NCBI GenBank assembly: GCA_945919465.1
Contig: CAMEJG010000018.1
Span: 1-37,820 of the forward strand
DNA: 37,820 nt
Source: an uncultured Anaeroplasma sp.
Lineage (GTDB): Bacteria > Bacillota_I > Bacilli_A > Acholeplasmatales > Anaeroplasmataceae
Direction of reading: 5' to 3'
The notes beneath the pieces are model-generated. The model searched no databases and was not told the DNA's origin. It saw only the letters and a list, made by a program, of their open reading frames with translations. How positions within the stretch are numbered: position 1 is the first letter of the stretch; each line of letters opens with the position of its first letter. A program made the position numbers and the translations under genes. Positions 17,422-25,092 of the stretch are shown here, piece after piece.

Positions 17422-17465
17422 ATATTATTCTTTGAATAATTTATTTAGTCTAAAACGTTTACTTT

Positions 17466-17493
17466 TTTACATTATAGATATTTCGGTTATAAT
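17466..17493 (+). promoter_or_regulatory. Sigma-A promoter of adhE
   Basis: TTTACA (17466-17471), a 16-base spacer and TATAAT (17488-17493). The leader contains a small hairpin AGTGG / CCACT (17505-17517) before GGAGG at 17529-17533. Confidence 0.7.
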
Positions 17494-17537
17494 AAAAATA
17501 CAAAAGTGGAATGCCACTATAAAAAACGGAGGATACA

Positions 17538-20159
17538 ATGGAAGAAAAGATTTTAACCCCTCAAGAAGAGGTAGATGCTTTAGTACAAAAGGCTCTAAAG
17601 GCTTTAGATGACTATGCATCCTTTACACAAGAGCAAATCGATTATATCGTTGCTAAATGTTCAGTTGCAGCTTTGGATAAGCATGGAGAATTAGCTAAGC
17701 TTGCAATTGAAGAAACTGGACGTGGCGTATTTGAGGATAAGGCGACAAAGAACTTATTTGCTTGTGAATACGTTACTAATAATATGAAGAGACTAAAAAC
17801 AGTTGGCGTTATTAGCGAGGATGACGTTACAGGCTTAACTGAAATTGCAGAACCAGTAGGTGTTGTTGCCGGTGTTACACCTGTTACAAACCCAACATCA
17901 ACTGCTATTTTTAAATCATTAATCTGCTTAAAAACTCGTAACCCTATTATTTTTGGATTCCACCCAAGCGCTCAACAATGTTCAGTTGCAGCAGCTAAGG
18001 TTGTTTATGAGGCAGCTATTGCAGCTGGTGCTCCTGAAAACTGTATTCAATGGATTGAACATCCATCAATGGATGCAACTTCTGCATTAATGAATCATCC
18101 TGGTGTTGCTACTATTTTAGCTACAGGTGGTAATGCAATGGTTCGTGCTGCATATTCATGTGGAAAACCAGCTTTAGGTGTTGGTGCTGGTAATGTTCCT
18201 GCATATGTTGAAAAAACTTGTAATTTACGTCAAGCTGTAAATGATATTGTTATGTCAAAGAGCTTTGATAATGGTATGATTTGTGCATCAGAACAAGCTG
18301 CCATTGTAGATGTTGAAATCTATGAGCAATTTGTTGAAGAAATTAAGAAATATGGTGTATATTTAGTTAATAAGAGTGAAAAGAAGAAGCTTGAAGCATT
18401 TATGTTTAATGTTCATTCAAAGGATGAATGCCTACAAGCAAAATTAAATCCAAATATTGTTGGTAAGCCTGCAACTTGGATTGCACATGAGGCTGGCTTT
18501 GAGGTTCCTGAAAATACAGTTATCCTTTTAGCTGAATGTTCATTAGTTGGTCCAAATGAACCTTTAACAAGAGAAAAATTATCTCCAGTATTAGCATTAT
18601 TAAAGTCAAATTCTACAGAAGAAGGCTTCAAGCTTGCTAAGCAAATGGTTGAATTTAATGGTTTAGGACACTCTGCTGCAATTCATACAGCATCAAAGGA
18701 GCTTGCTACTAAATTTGGTGATTTAGTTCCTGCTATTCGTGTTATTTGGAATTCACCATCTACATTCGGTGGTATTGGTAATGTTTATAATTCATTTATT
18801 CCATCATTAACTTTAGGTTGTGGTTCTTATGGTCATAACTCAGTTGCTGGTAATGTAAGTGCAATTAATTTATTAAATATTAAGAAAGTAGGACGTAGAA
18901 GAAATAATATGCAATGGTTTAAGGTTCCAGCAAAGATCTATTTTGAAAGAGATTCTATTGAATATTTACACCAAATGAAGGAAATGAAGAAGGCTTTAAT
19001 TGTTACTGACCGTTCAATGGTAGATTTAGGCTATGTAAACAAGGTAGTAGATCAATTACAACTTCGTACTCCTGAGGTTCAATATCAATTATTCTGTGAT
19101 GTAGAACCAGACCCATCAATTCAAACAGTATTAAAGGGTGTTGAATTAATGCGTTCTTTTGAACCAGATACAATTATCGCTTTAGGTGGAGGTTCTTCAA
19201 TGGACTGTGCTAAGGGTATTTGGTTATTCTATGAACAACCACAAGTTAATTTCAATGACCTTAAACAAAAATTTATGGATATTCGTAAGCGTGCATTCCA
19301 ATATCCTGAATTAGGAAGAAAGGCTAAATTAGTTTGTATTCCTACAACTTCTGGTACTGGTAGTGAGGTTACACCTTTCGCAGTTATCACAGATAAGGTT
19401 GAGCATAAGAAATATCCATTAACAGATTATTCTTTAACTCCAACAGTAGCTATTATTGACCCTGCATTTGTTATGAATTTACCTCGTTCAATTGCAGCAG
19501 ATACTGGTATGGATGTATTAACTCATGCAACAGAAGCATTCGTTTCTACTTTAGCTTCAGATTTTACTGATGGTTTAGCTATTCAAGCAATTAAGATGGT
19601 ATTTGAATATTTAGAGCGTTCTTATAAGAATGGTAAGAATGACCCTGAGGCTCGTGAGAAAATGCATAATGCTTCTTGCTTAGCAGGTATGGCATTTGCT
19701 AATGCATTCTTAGGTATGAACCACTCTATGGCACATAAGATTGGTGGCGAATTCCATGTACCTCATGGTAGAGCTAACGCAATTCTATTACCATACACAA
19801 TTCGTTACAATGGTCAAAAGCCACAAAAGCTTTCTACATGGCCAAAATATAACTACTATCGTGCTGATGAAAGATATGCAGAATTAGCTAGAATTTTAGG
19901 TCTTCCTTGTTCAACAGTTGAAGAGGGTGTAGAATCATACGCTAAGGCTTGTGGTGAATTAGGTAAGAAGGTCGGAATTAAGATGAACTTCGAATCTCAA
20001 GGCTTAGATCGTGAAGCATATATGTCTCAAGTAGTTAAATTATCATATTTAGCTTATGAGGATCAATGCTCACCAGCTAATCCACGTGTTCCTATGGTAG
20101 AGGATATGCAAAGAATTTTAATTGATGCTTATGATTCAAAGGAATTCTTAGAGGACTAA
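17538..20159 (+). CDS. adhE: Bifunctional acetaldehyde-CoA/alcohol dehydrogenase
   Basis: An 873-residue two-domain enzyme reducing acetyl-CoA to acetaldehyde and then ethanol, consuming two NADH. The N-terminal aldehyde dehydrogenase domain (about 1-450) has TPVTNPTS and the catalytic Cys249 in [10 protein letters not shown]. The C-terminal iron-dependent alcohol dehydrogenase domain (about 460-873) has [29 protein letters not shown] and the metal-binding His cluster in [20 protein letters not shown]. Length is normal for AdhE, which forms spirosome filaments. Like gapA it uses less AT-rich codons, a sign of strong expression. cre-like operators upstream point to carbon-catabolite control. 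The ATG of yhbY follows one base after the stop. No Rex operator was recognised. Confidence 0.98.
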   Translation: MEEKILTPQEEVDALVQKALKALDDYASFTQEQIDYIVAKCSVAALDKHGELAKLAIEETGRGVFEDKATKNLFACEYVTNNMKRLKTVGVISEDDVTGLTEIAEPVGVVAGVTPVTNPTSTAIFKSLICLKTRNPIIFGFHPSAQQCSVAAAKVVYEAAIAAGAPENCIQWIEHPSMDATSALMNHPGVATILATGGNAMVRAAYSCGKPALGVGAGNVPAYVEKTCNLRQAVNDIVMSKSFDNGMICASEQAAIVDVEIYEQFVEEIKKYGVYLVNKSEKKKLEAFMFNVHSKDECLQAKLNPNIVGKPATWIAHEAGFEVPENTVILLAECSLVGPNEPLTREKLSPVLALLKSNSTEEGFKLAKQMVEFNGLGHSAAIHTASKELATKFGDLVPAIRVIWNSPSTFGGIGNVYNSFIPSLTLGCGSYGHNSVAGNVSAINLLNIKKVGRRRNNMQWFKVPAKIYFERDSIEYLHQMKEMKKALIVTDRSMVDLGYVNKVVDQLQLRTPEVQYQLFCDVEPDPSIQTVLKGVELMRSFEPDTIIALGGGSSMDCAKGIWLFYEQPQVNFNDLKQKFMDIRKRAFQYPELGRKAKLVCIPTTSGTGSEVTPFAVITDKVEHKKYPLTDYSLTPTVAIIDPAFVMNLPRSIAADTGMDVLTHATEAFVSTLASDFTDGLAIQAIKMVFEYLERSYKNGKNDPEAREKMHNASCLAGMAFANAFLGMNHSMAHKIGGEFHVPHGRANAILLPYTIRYNGQKPQKLSTWPKYNYYRADERYAELARILGLPCSTVEEGVESYAKACGELGKKVGIKMNFESQGLDREAYMSQVVKLSYLAYEDQCSPANPRVPMVEDMQRILIDAYDSKEFLED

Positions 20160-20160
20160 A

Positions 20161-20457
20161 ATGTTAACTACTAAACAAAGAGTATATTTACGTTCTCTTG
20201 CCCAAACTGAACCAACTACATTTCAAATTGGTAAAGATGGGTTAAGTGATAATATGCTTACTGATGTTATTAATTATTTGAATAAGCATGAAATAATTAA
20301 AATATCAGTACTACAAAATTCTAATGTTGAACCACAAGATGTAATTAGCTATTTTACAGTTAATAATATAGAATTTGTTCAACATATAGGTAGAGTATTT
20401 GTGTTTTATAAGCATTCAGATAATGCTAAAAATCCTATTGAATTACCAATAAAATAA
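20161..20457 (+). CDS. yhbY: YhbY-type CRM-domain RNA-binding protein
   Basis: A 98-residue single CRS1-YhbY (CRM) domain protein, which associates with pre-50S ribosomal particles in known relatives. It opens LTTKQRVYLRSLAQ and has the GKDG form of the family's GxxG loop at about 24-27. The end, HIGRVFVFYKHS, is the usual strand pattern. The ATG starts one base after the adhE stop and its ribosome-binding site (GAGG at 20150-20153) lies in adhE, so translation is probably coupled. In Bacilli yhbY usually sits in the yqeH-aroE-yhbY-nadD cluster, so its place behind a strongly expressed fermentation gene is unusual. Confidence 0.92.
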   Translation: MLTTKQRVYLRSLAQTEPTTFQIGKDGLSDNMLTDVINYLNKHEIIKISVLQNSNVEPQDVISYFTVNNIEFVQHIGRVFVFYKHSDNAKNPIELPIK

Positions 20458-20464
20458 TAAATAT

Positions 20465-20500
20465 AAACCAATCTTTAATAAAATAAGGATTGGTTTTTTT
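20465..20500 (+). terminator. Terminator of adhE-yhbY
   Basis: 9-bp stem AAACCAATC / GATTGGTTT (20465-20473 and 20488-20496) followed by a run of T. Confidence 0.88.
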
Positions 20501-20571
20501 TATATTTTTATATATTATTTCTTATTTTTTGGCTAATTATATGAAAAATATATCAAAAAAAGGATAATTTA

Positions 20572-20600
20572 TAGTAATTATTTAATAAATATGGTATATT
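20572..20600 (+). promoter_or_regulatory. Extended -10 promoter of glycosyltransferase copy 1
   Basis: TAGTAA (20572-20577), 17-base spacer ending TGG, and TATATT (20595-20600). The same arrangement occurs before copy 2 and before polA, which makes it more credible than its weak -35 box alone. Confidence 0.55.
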
Positions 20601-20656
20601 AATAATGCTTTAAAAAATAGATCAGATATGTTTTATTAAAATTGAGGTTTAGGATT

Positions 20657-22048
20657 ATGAATTATTTACAAATAATAAATTTAATATTTGGTATAATTAT
20701 GGGAATATATACATTGATGTTTTTTCATTTTGTTATATTCTTTTTTGTTGGTTTATTTAAAAGAAAAAAATTTCCTAAAACAACAGTAATGAATAAGTAT
20801 GGAATAATTATTCCAGCTAGAAACGAAGAAAATGTTGTTGGTAATTTAATTGAAAGTATTCAAAAATGTAAATATCCTCAGGATAAGCTTCATATCTTCG
20901 TCATTGCTCATAACTGCACTGATAATACTGCAATGGTTGCTAGAAAATATGGTGTTACAGTATATGAGTATAATAATTTAAATGAATGTACAATGGGATA
21001 TGCCTTTAGATATTTATTTAGTCAGATAGAAAAAGATTATAAAACCTCTAGTTTTGATGGCTTTTTCCTATTTAATGCTGATAATGTAGTTGCTGAAGAT
21101 TATTTTGATAAAATGAATGATGCTTTTGAATATTATGATAAGAAAAAGGTTATAACTTCATTTAGAAATGCTAAGAATTTTGGTACTAATTTAATGTCAG
21201 CTTTATATGGTTTATATTTTGTAAATGGCTGTCGTTTTGAATCTCGTGGTAGAACTGTGTGTGGTTGTTCTACACGTGTTCAAGGTACTGGATATGTAAT
21301 AAGTTCTGAAATAGTTAAAAATGGATGGAATTATGTAACCTTAACTGAGGATTGGGAATTTTCTACTGATCAAATATTATCAAATAATAAAATATATTAT
21401 TGTGATGAAGCCGAATTCTTTGATGAACAACCTACAAATGTAAAAATAATGTGGAGACAAAGAGTAAGATGGTCAAGAGGACACTGGTTGGTTTTCTTAG
21501 CTAGATTTAAAGATTTGATGAAATCATTATTTAGTAAAAATTCTAAGCATAAAATATCTGTTTGGGATATTACGATGAATATTATGCCATTTTGTTTAAT
21601 TGTTTTAGGTATCAATTTATTTCATTTGATTTTTTTACTATTTACTCCTTTGTTTTCTGATATAAGCCTACAATTTGTTTTCTTAAATAATCCAGGTTAT
21701 GGATTTATAGGAGTTGTTGTTGCTAAATTATTTGGAGTAGAATCTTTATATAGTATCTTTGGTGATTTTTGGACAAAATTATTATTTGGTGATGCTTATT
21801 TATTTTCTTTTGCAAGATCTGTTATTACCTATTGTTTAGTTTCATCACTATGGGGTTTTTTAACCTTTATAGTTGAACATAAGAGAATTAAGAATATTTC
21901 TTTAGGATTAAAAATATTATCAGCATTGTGCTGGCCATTATTCCTAGCCATTCAGTTTATTATTGATATTCAAGCAGTACTTTCAAGAAATTTAGGATGG
22001 AAGCCAATTCCTCATAAGGATGATACAAGAATACATAATTTAAAATAA
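20657..22048 (+). CDS. Membrane GT2 glycosyltransferase, copy 1 (first Asp of DxD replaced by Asn)
   Basis: A 463-residue cellulose-synthase-like family 2 glycosyltransferase. One N-terminal helix (about 10-34) precedes the catalytic domain and about four helices end the protein (about 312-450). Catalytic landmarks are IIPARNEENV, AHNCTDNTA, the acceptor motif TEDWEF (230-235) and RQRVRW (267-272), the Q-x-x-RW type seen in processive enzymes. At the nucleotide-sugar/metal site it has FNADN (139-143) where copies 2 and 3 have LDADN and LDSDN, so the first Asp is Asn140. ATG 20657 is chosen over TTG 20642 because GAGG lies upstream and the start then aligns with copies 2 and 3. Product unknown; glycolipid or surface polysaccharide synthesis is the general expectation. 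Confidence 0.88.
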   Translation: MNYLQIINLIFGIIMGIYTLMFFHFVIFFFVGLFKRKKFPKTTVMNKYGIIIPARNEENVVGNLIESIQKCKYPQDKLHIFVIAHNCTDNTAMVARKYGVTVYEYNNLNECTMGYAFRYLFSQIEKDYKTSSFDGFFLFNADNVVAEDYFDKMNDAFEYYDKKKVITSFRNAKNFGTNLMSALYGLYFVNGCRFESRGRTVCGCSTRVQGTGYVISSEIVKNGWNYVTLTEDWEFSTDQILSNNKIYYCDEAEFFDEQPTNVKIMWRQRVRWSRGHWLVFLARFKDLMKSLFSKNSKHKISVWDITMNIMPFCLIVLGINLFHLIFLLFTPLFSDISLQFVFLNNPGYGFIGVVVAKLFGVESLYSIFGDFWTKLLFGDAYLFSFARSVITYCLVSSLWGFLTFIVEHKRIKNISLGLKILSALCWPLFLAIQFIIDIQAVLSRNLGWKPIPHKDDTRIHNLK

Positions 22049-22051
22049 ATT

Positions 22052-22074
22052 AAGCCAAATATTGGCTTTTTTTT
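22052..22074 (+). terminator. Terminator of glycosyltransferase copy 1
   Basis: 7-bp stem AAGCCAA / TTGGCTT (22052-22058 and 22062-22068), 3-base loop, T run. The hairpin after copy 3 has nearly the same sequence. Confidence 0.85.
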
Positions 22075-22102
22075 AAAATAAAAAAAAGGATACATTATTT
22101 TC

Positions 22103-22131
22103 TAGTAAAATAAATTATTTTATGTTATATT
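22103..22131 (+). promoter_or_regulatory. Extended -10 promoter of glycosyltransferase copy 2
   Basis: TAGTAA (22103-22108), 17-base spacer ending TGT, and TATATT (22126-22131). The surrounding sequence (AAAAAAAGGATA, then the -10 followed by AATA) resembles the region before copy 1 and was probably duplicated with the gene. Confidence 0.55.
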
Positions 22132-22176
22132 AATACTTGATATTTTATTTATTATTAATATATTGGAGATTTATTT

Positions 22177-23568
22177 ATGGATTACTTACAAATTATTAAT
22201 TTAATATTTGGAATTGTATTTGGTATTTATACTATAATGGTTGCTCATTTTGCAGTTTTCTTTATTGTAGGTCTATTTACAAAAAAGAAATTTCCTGAGA
22301 CAAAAATAAAAAATAGATATGGCATCATTATTCCTGCAAGAAATGAAGGGAATGTTATGGGATCCTTAATTGAAAGTATTAACCATACTAGTTATCCAAA
22401 GGATAAATTACAAATATTTGTTATTGCTCATAACTGTACTGATAATACTGCAGAAATATCTAGATCTTTAGGTGCTACAGTATATGAGTATAATAATTTG
22501 AATGAATGTACAAAAGGATATGCCCTTAAATATTTATTTAATAAAATTGAGGAAGATTATAAGGTATCTAGCTTTGATGGATTTGTTATTTTAGATGCTG
22601 ATAATATTGTTTCTGAAAATTATTTTGACAAAATGAATGATGCTTTTGAAGCATGTGGAAAGAAAAATGTTATAACCTCATTTAGAAATGCTAAAAATTT
22701 CGGTTATAATTTAATGTCTGCATTATATGGTATTTATTTTGTGAATGGTTGTCGCTTTGAATCTCGCGGAAGAACTGTATGTGGCTGTTCAACTAGAGTG
22801 CAGGGTACTGGTTATATTATTAGCTCTGATATGGTAAAGGATGGATGGAATTATCTAACTTTAACAGAGGATTGGGAATTAAGTGTTGATCAAATATTTT
22901 TAAATAATAAAATAGTATATTGTGATGAGGCTGAATTTTTTGATGAACAACCTACAGATTGGAAAATAATGTGGAGACAAAGAGTTAGATGGTCTAGAGG
23001 ACACTGGTTAGTTTTTGTTCAAAGAATAAAGGATTTAATTCTAGGCTTATTTAGTAAAAAAACTAAATATAAGGTATCAGTTTATGATATTACAATGTGC
23101 ATTCTACCATTTTGCTTAATATTATTAGGAATAAATCTTTTACAAGCTATATTGTTGTTATTTACTCCATTATTTTCAGATTTAAGTATACAATATGTTT
23201 TTTTAGATAATCCAAGTTATGGATTATTAGGTGATATTGTTGCAAAAATATTTGGTGTTGAATCTCCGTATAGTATTTTTGGAGATGTTTGGACTAAGCT
23301 TTTATTTGGTGATGCGTATTTATTTTCTTTAGCTAGAACCTTTATTTTCTATTATATTGGAACCACTCTTTGGGGATTCTTAACCTTTATTGTTGAGCAT
23401 AAGAGAATTAAAAATATATCTATTGGATTACAAATTCTTGCTTCATTTTCTTGGTCATCCTTCCTTATTATTCAATTTTTAATTGATATCCAAGCAGTAT
23501 TATCAAAAAATTTAGGATGGAAACCAATTCCTCATAAGGATGATACAAGAATACATAATTTAAAATAA
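22177..23568 (+). CDS. Membrane GT2 glycosyltransferase, copy 2
   Basis: A 463-residue paralogue of copy 1, alignable by eye without gaps and with most residues identical. The complete catalytic set is present: IIPARNEGNV, AHNCTDNTA, the DxD motif LDADN with Asp140 and Asp142, TEDWEL and RQRVRW. The topology is the same: one N-terminal and about four C-terminal membrane helices, ending WKPIPHKDDTRIHNLK as in copy 1. With an intact metal site this is the copy most likely to be active. GGAG upstream fixes ATG 22177. It has its own promoter and runs into copy 3 with a 26-base gap, so copies 2 and 3 are probably cotranscribed. Confidence 0.9.
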   Translation: MDYLQIINLIFGIVFGIYTIMVAHFAVFFIVGLFTKKKFPETKIKNRYGIIIPARNEGNVMGSLIESINHTSYPKDKLQIFVIAHNCTDNTAEISRSLGATVYEYNNLNECTKGYALKYLFNKIEEDYKVSSFDGFVILDADNIVSENYFDKMNDAFEACGKKNVITSFRNAKNFGYNLMSALYGIYFVNGCRFESRGRTVCGCSTRVQGTGYIISSDMVKDGWNYLTLTEDWELSVDQIFLNNKIVYCDEAEFFDEQPTDWKIMWRQRVRWSRGHWLVFVQRIKDLILGLFSKKTKYKVSVYDITMCILPFCLILLGINLLQAILLLFTPLFSDLSIQYVFLDNPSYGLLGDIVAKIFGVESPYSIFGDVWTKLLFGDAYLFSLARTFIFYYIGTTLWGFLTFIVEHKRIKNISIGLQILASFSWSSFLIIQFLIDIQAVLSKNLGWKPIPHKDDTRIHNLK

Positions 23569-23594
23569 TTATTTATTAGATTTGAAGGTTTCAA

Positions 23595-24959
23595 ATGAAT
23601 TATTTTGATATAATTAATTTAATTTTTTCCATTTTGTTTTCTATAATAGCTTTATTAATGATTTTATATTTAATATTTGGAATAGCAGGATTATTCTTTA
23701 AAAAAAGATTTCCATATTCTAAAGAAAAAGCTAGATTTGCTGTTGTAGTAGCTGCAAGAAATGAAGAAAATGTTATTTGTAATTTAATAAATAGCATTAG
23801 AAATTGTGATTATCCAAGGGAAAAGATAGATATTTTTGTTGTTGCTCATAATTGTACAGATTCTACAGCTCTTGTAGCTAAAAATCTAGGTGCTATTATA
23901 TATGAATATAATAATCTAAATGAATCTAGAAAAGGTTATGCATTAAATTATTTATTTAGACAAATAGAAAAGGATTATAATATTTCTAGCTATGATGCTT
24001 ATATAATTTTAGATTCAGATAATACGGTTAATAAGGATTATTTTTTGAAATTAAATGATGCCTTTATGGCTAATAAAAATTCTATTATTACTTCATATAG
24101 AAATTGTTCAAATTTTAATGATAATATAATATCTAGTCATTATGGAATCTATTTTATGCTTGCAAATAGATTAGGTTCTCGTGGTAGAGCTTATCTAAAT
24201 TCCACATCTAGAATCCAGGGAACTGGATATTTAATTCCCTCATTATTTTTAATAAATGGATGGAATTATTATTCATTAACTGAGGATTTAGAAATGACTT
24301 GTGAAGAAATTATAAATAATCATAAAATAATATATTGTGATGATGCAGAATTTTTTGATGAACAGCCTACAAGTATTAATATAATGTATAAACAAAGATT
24401 AAGATGGGAAAAGGGATTATTAATTGTATTTAAGGAAAAAGCATTAAAACTAGTAAAATCTATTTTGAATAAAAATACAAAATATAAAATATCGGTTTTT
24501 GATACTTTAATTAATATAACACCTATAGTTCTTATTATGTCAATTATATATTTATTACATTTTATTTTATTATTGATTGGTTTTTTAATATATAAAGGTA
24601 CTTCATTTAATGATGCTTTTCTAAATTCATCTATATTTATTCAATCTGGAGAAATTCTATCATTAATTTTTGATAAAATAAATACTAATGATTTATGGTT
24701 CCAATTATTATTTTCTTGTAGCTATATTTATTCTTTAATAAGAGTGATATTTTTATTTATATTAATTAGTATTTTAGGGGCTATATTTATTTATATACTA
24801 GAAAATAAAAGAATAAAAAATGTTTCAATAGGATTAAAAATATTATCTATATTAACTTTTCCATTATTTTTAATATGCCAACTTGTTATTGATATTCATG
24901 CTGTATTTCAAAAAAATGTAAAATGGGATACAATTCCTCATAAGGGAAAAAATAAATAA
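23595..24959 (+). CDS. Membrane GT2 glycosyltransferase, copy 3 (divergent)
   Basis: A 454-residue, more divergent member of the same family. It keeps VVAARNEENV, AHNCTDSTA, the DxD motif LDSDN, TEDLEM and KQRLRW, but differs from copies 1 and 2 around the acceptor site (WEKGLL instead of WSRGHW, TEDLEMTCEE instead of TEDWELSVDQ). It also lacks their cysteine-containing GRTVCGCSTRVQG stretch, reading GRAYLNSTSRIQG. These changes suggest a different acceptor or product. The ends of the protein keep the shared topology and the IPHKG tail. It is even more AT-rich than its neighbours. AAGG lies upstream of ATG 23595, and a strong terminator follows. Confidence 0.88.
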   Translation: MNYFDIINLIFSILFSIIALLMILYLIFGIAGLFFKKRFPYSKEKARFAVVVAARNEENVICNLINSIRNCDYPREKIDIFVVAHNCTDSTALVAKNLGAIIYEYNNLNESRKGYALNYLFRQIEKDYNISSYDAYIILDSDNTVNKDYFLKLNDAFMANKNSIITSYRNCSNFNDNIISSHYGIYFMLANRLGSRGRAYLNSTSRIQGTGYLIPSLFLINGWNYYSLTEDLEMTCEEIINNHKIIYCDDAEFFDEQPTSINIMYKQRLRWEKGLLIVFKEKALKLVKSILNKNTKYKISVFDTLINITPIVLIMSIIYLLHFILLLIGFLIYKGTSFNDAFLNSSIFIQSGEILSLIFDKINTNDLWFQLLFSCSYIYSLIRVIFLFILISILGAIFIYILENKRIKNVSIGLKILSILTFPLFLICQLVIDIHAVFQKNVKWDTIPHKGKNK

Positions 24960-24967
24960 TTTTATTT

Positions 24968-24992
24968 AAGCCAAATCATTTGGCTTTTTTTT
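24968..24992 (+). terminator. Terminator of glycosyltransferase copies 2-3
   Basis: Perfect 8-bp stem AAGCCAAA / TTTGGCTT (24968-24975 and 24979-24986), 3-base loop, T run. Confidence 0.88.
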
Positions 24993-25023
24993 CTATTTAA
25001 TGGGATTAAAAATTAAAAATAAA

Positions 25024-25052
25024 TAGTAAATTACTTGATAATTTGTTATAAT
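25024..25052 (+). promoter_or_regulatory. Extended -10 promoter of the polA operon
   Basis: TAGTAA (25024-25029), 17-base spacer ending TGT, and a perfect TATAAT (25047-25052). The predicted start near 25059 leaves a leader of only about 35 bases before the polA ATG. Confidence 0.65.
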
Positions 25053-25092
25053 ATCAAATAATAAAGGATGTGAATGTCATTAAGACAAGACT

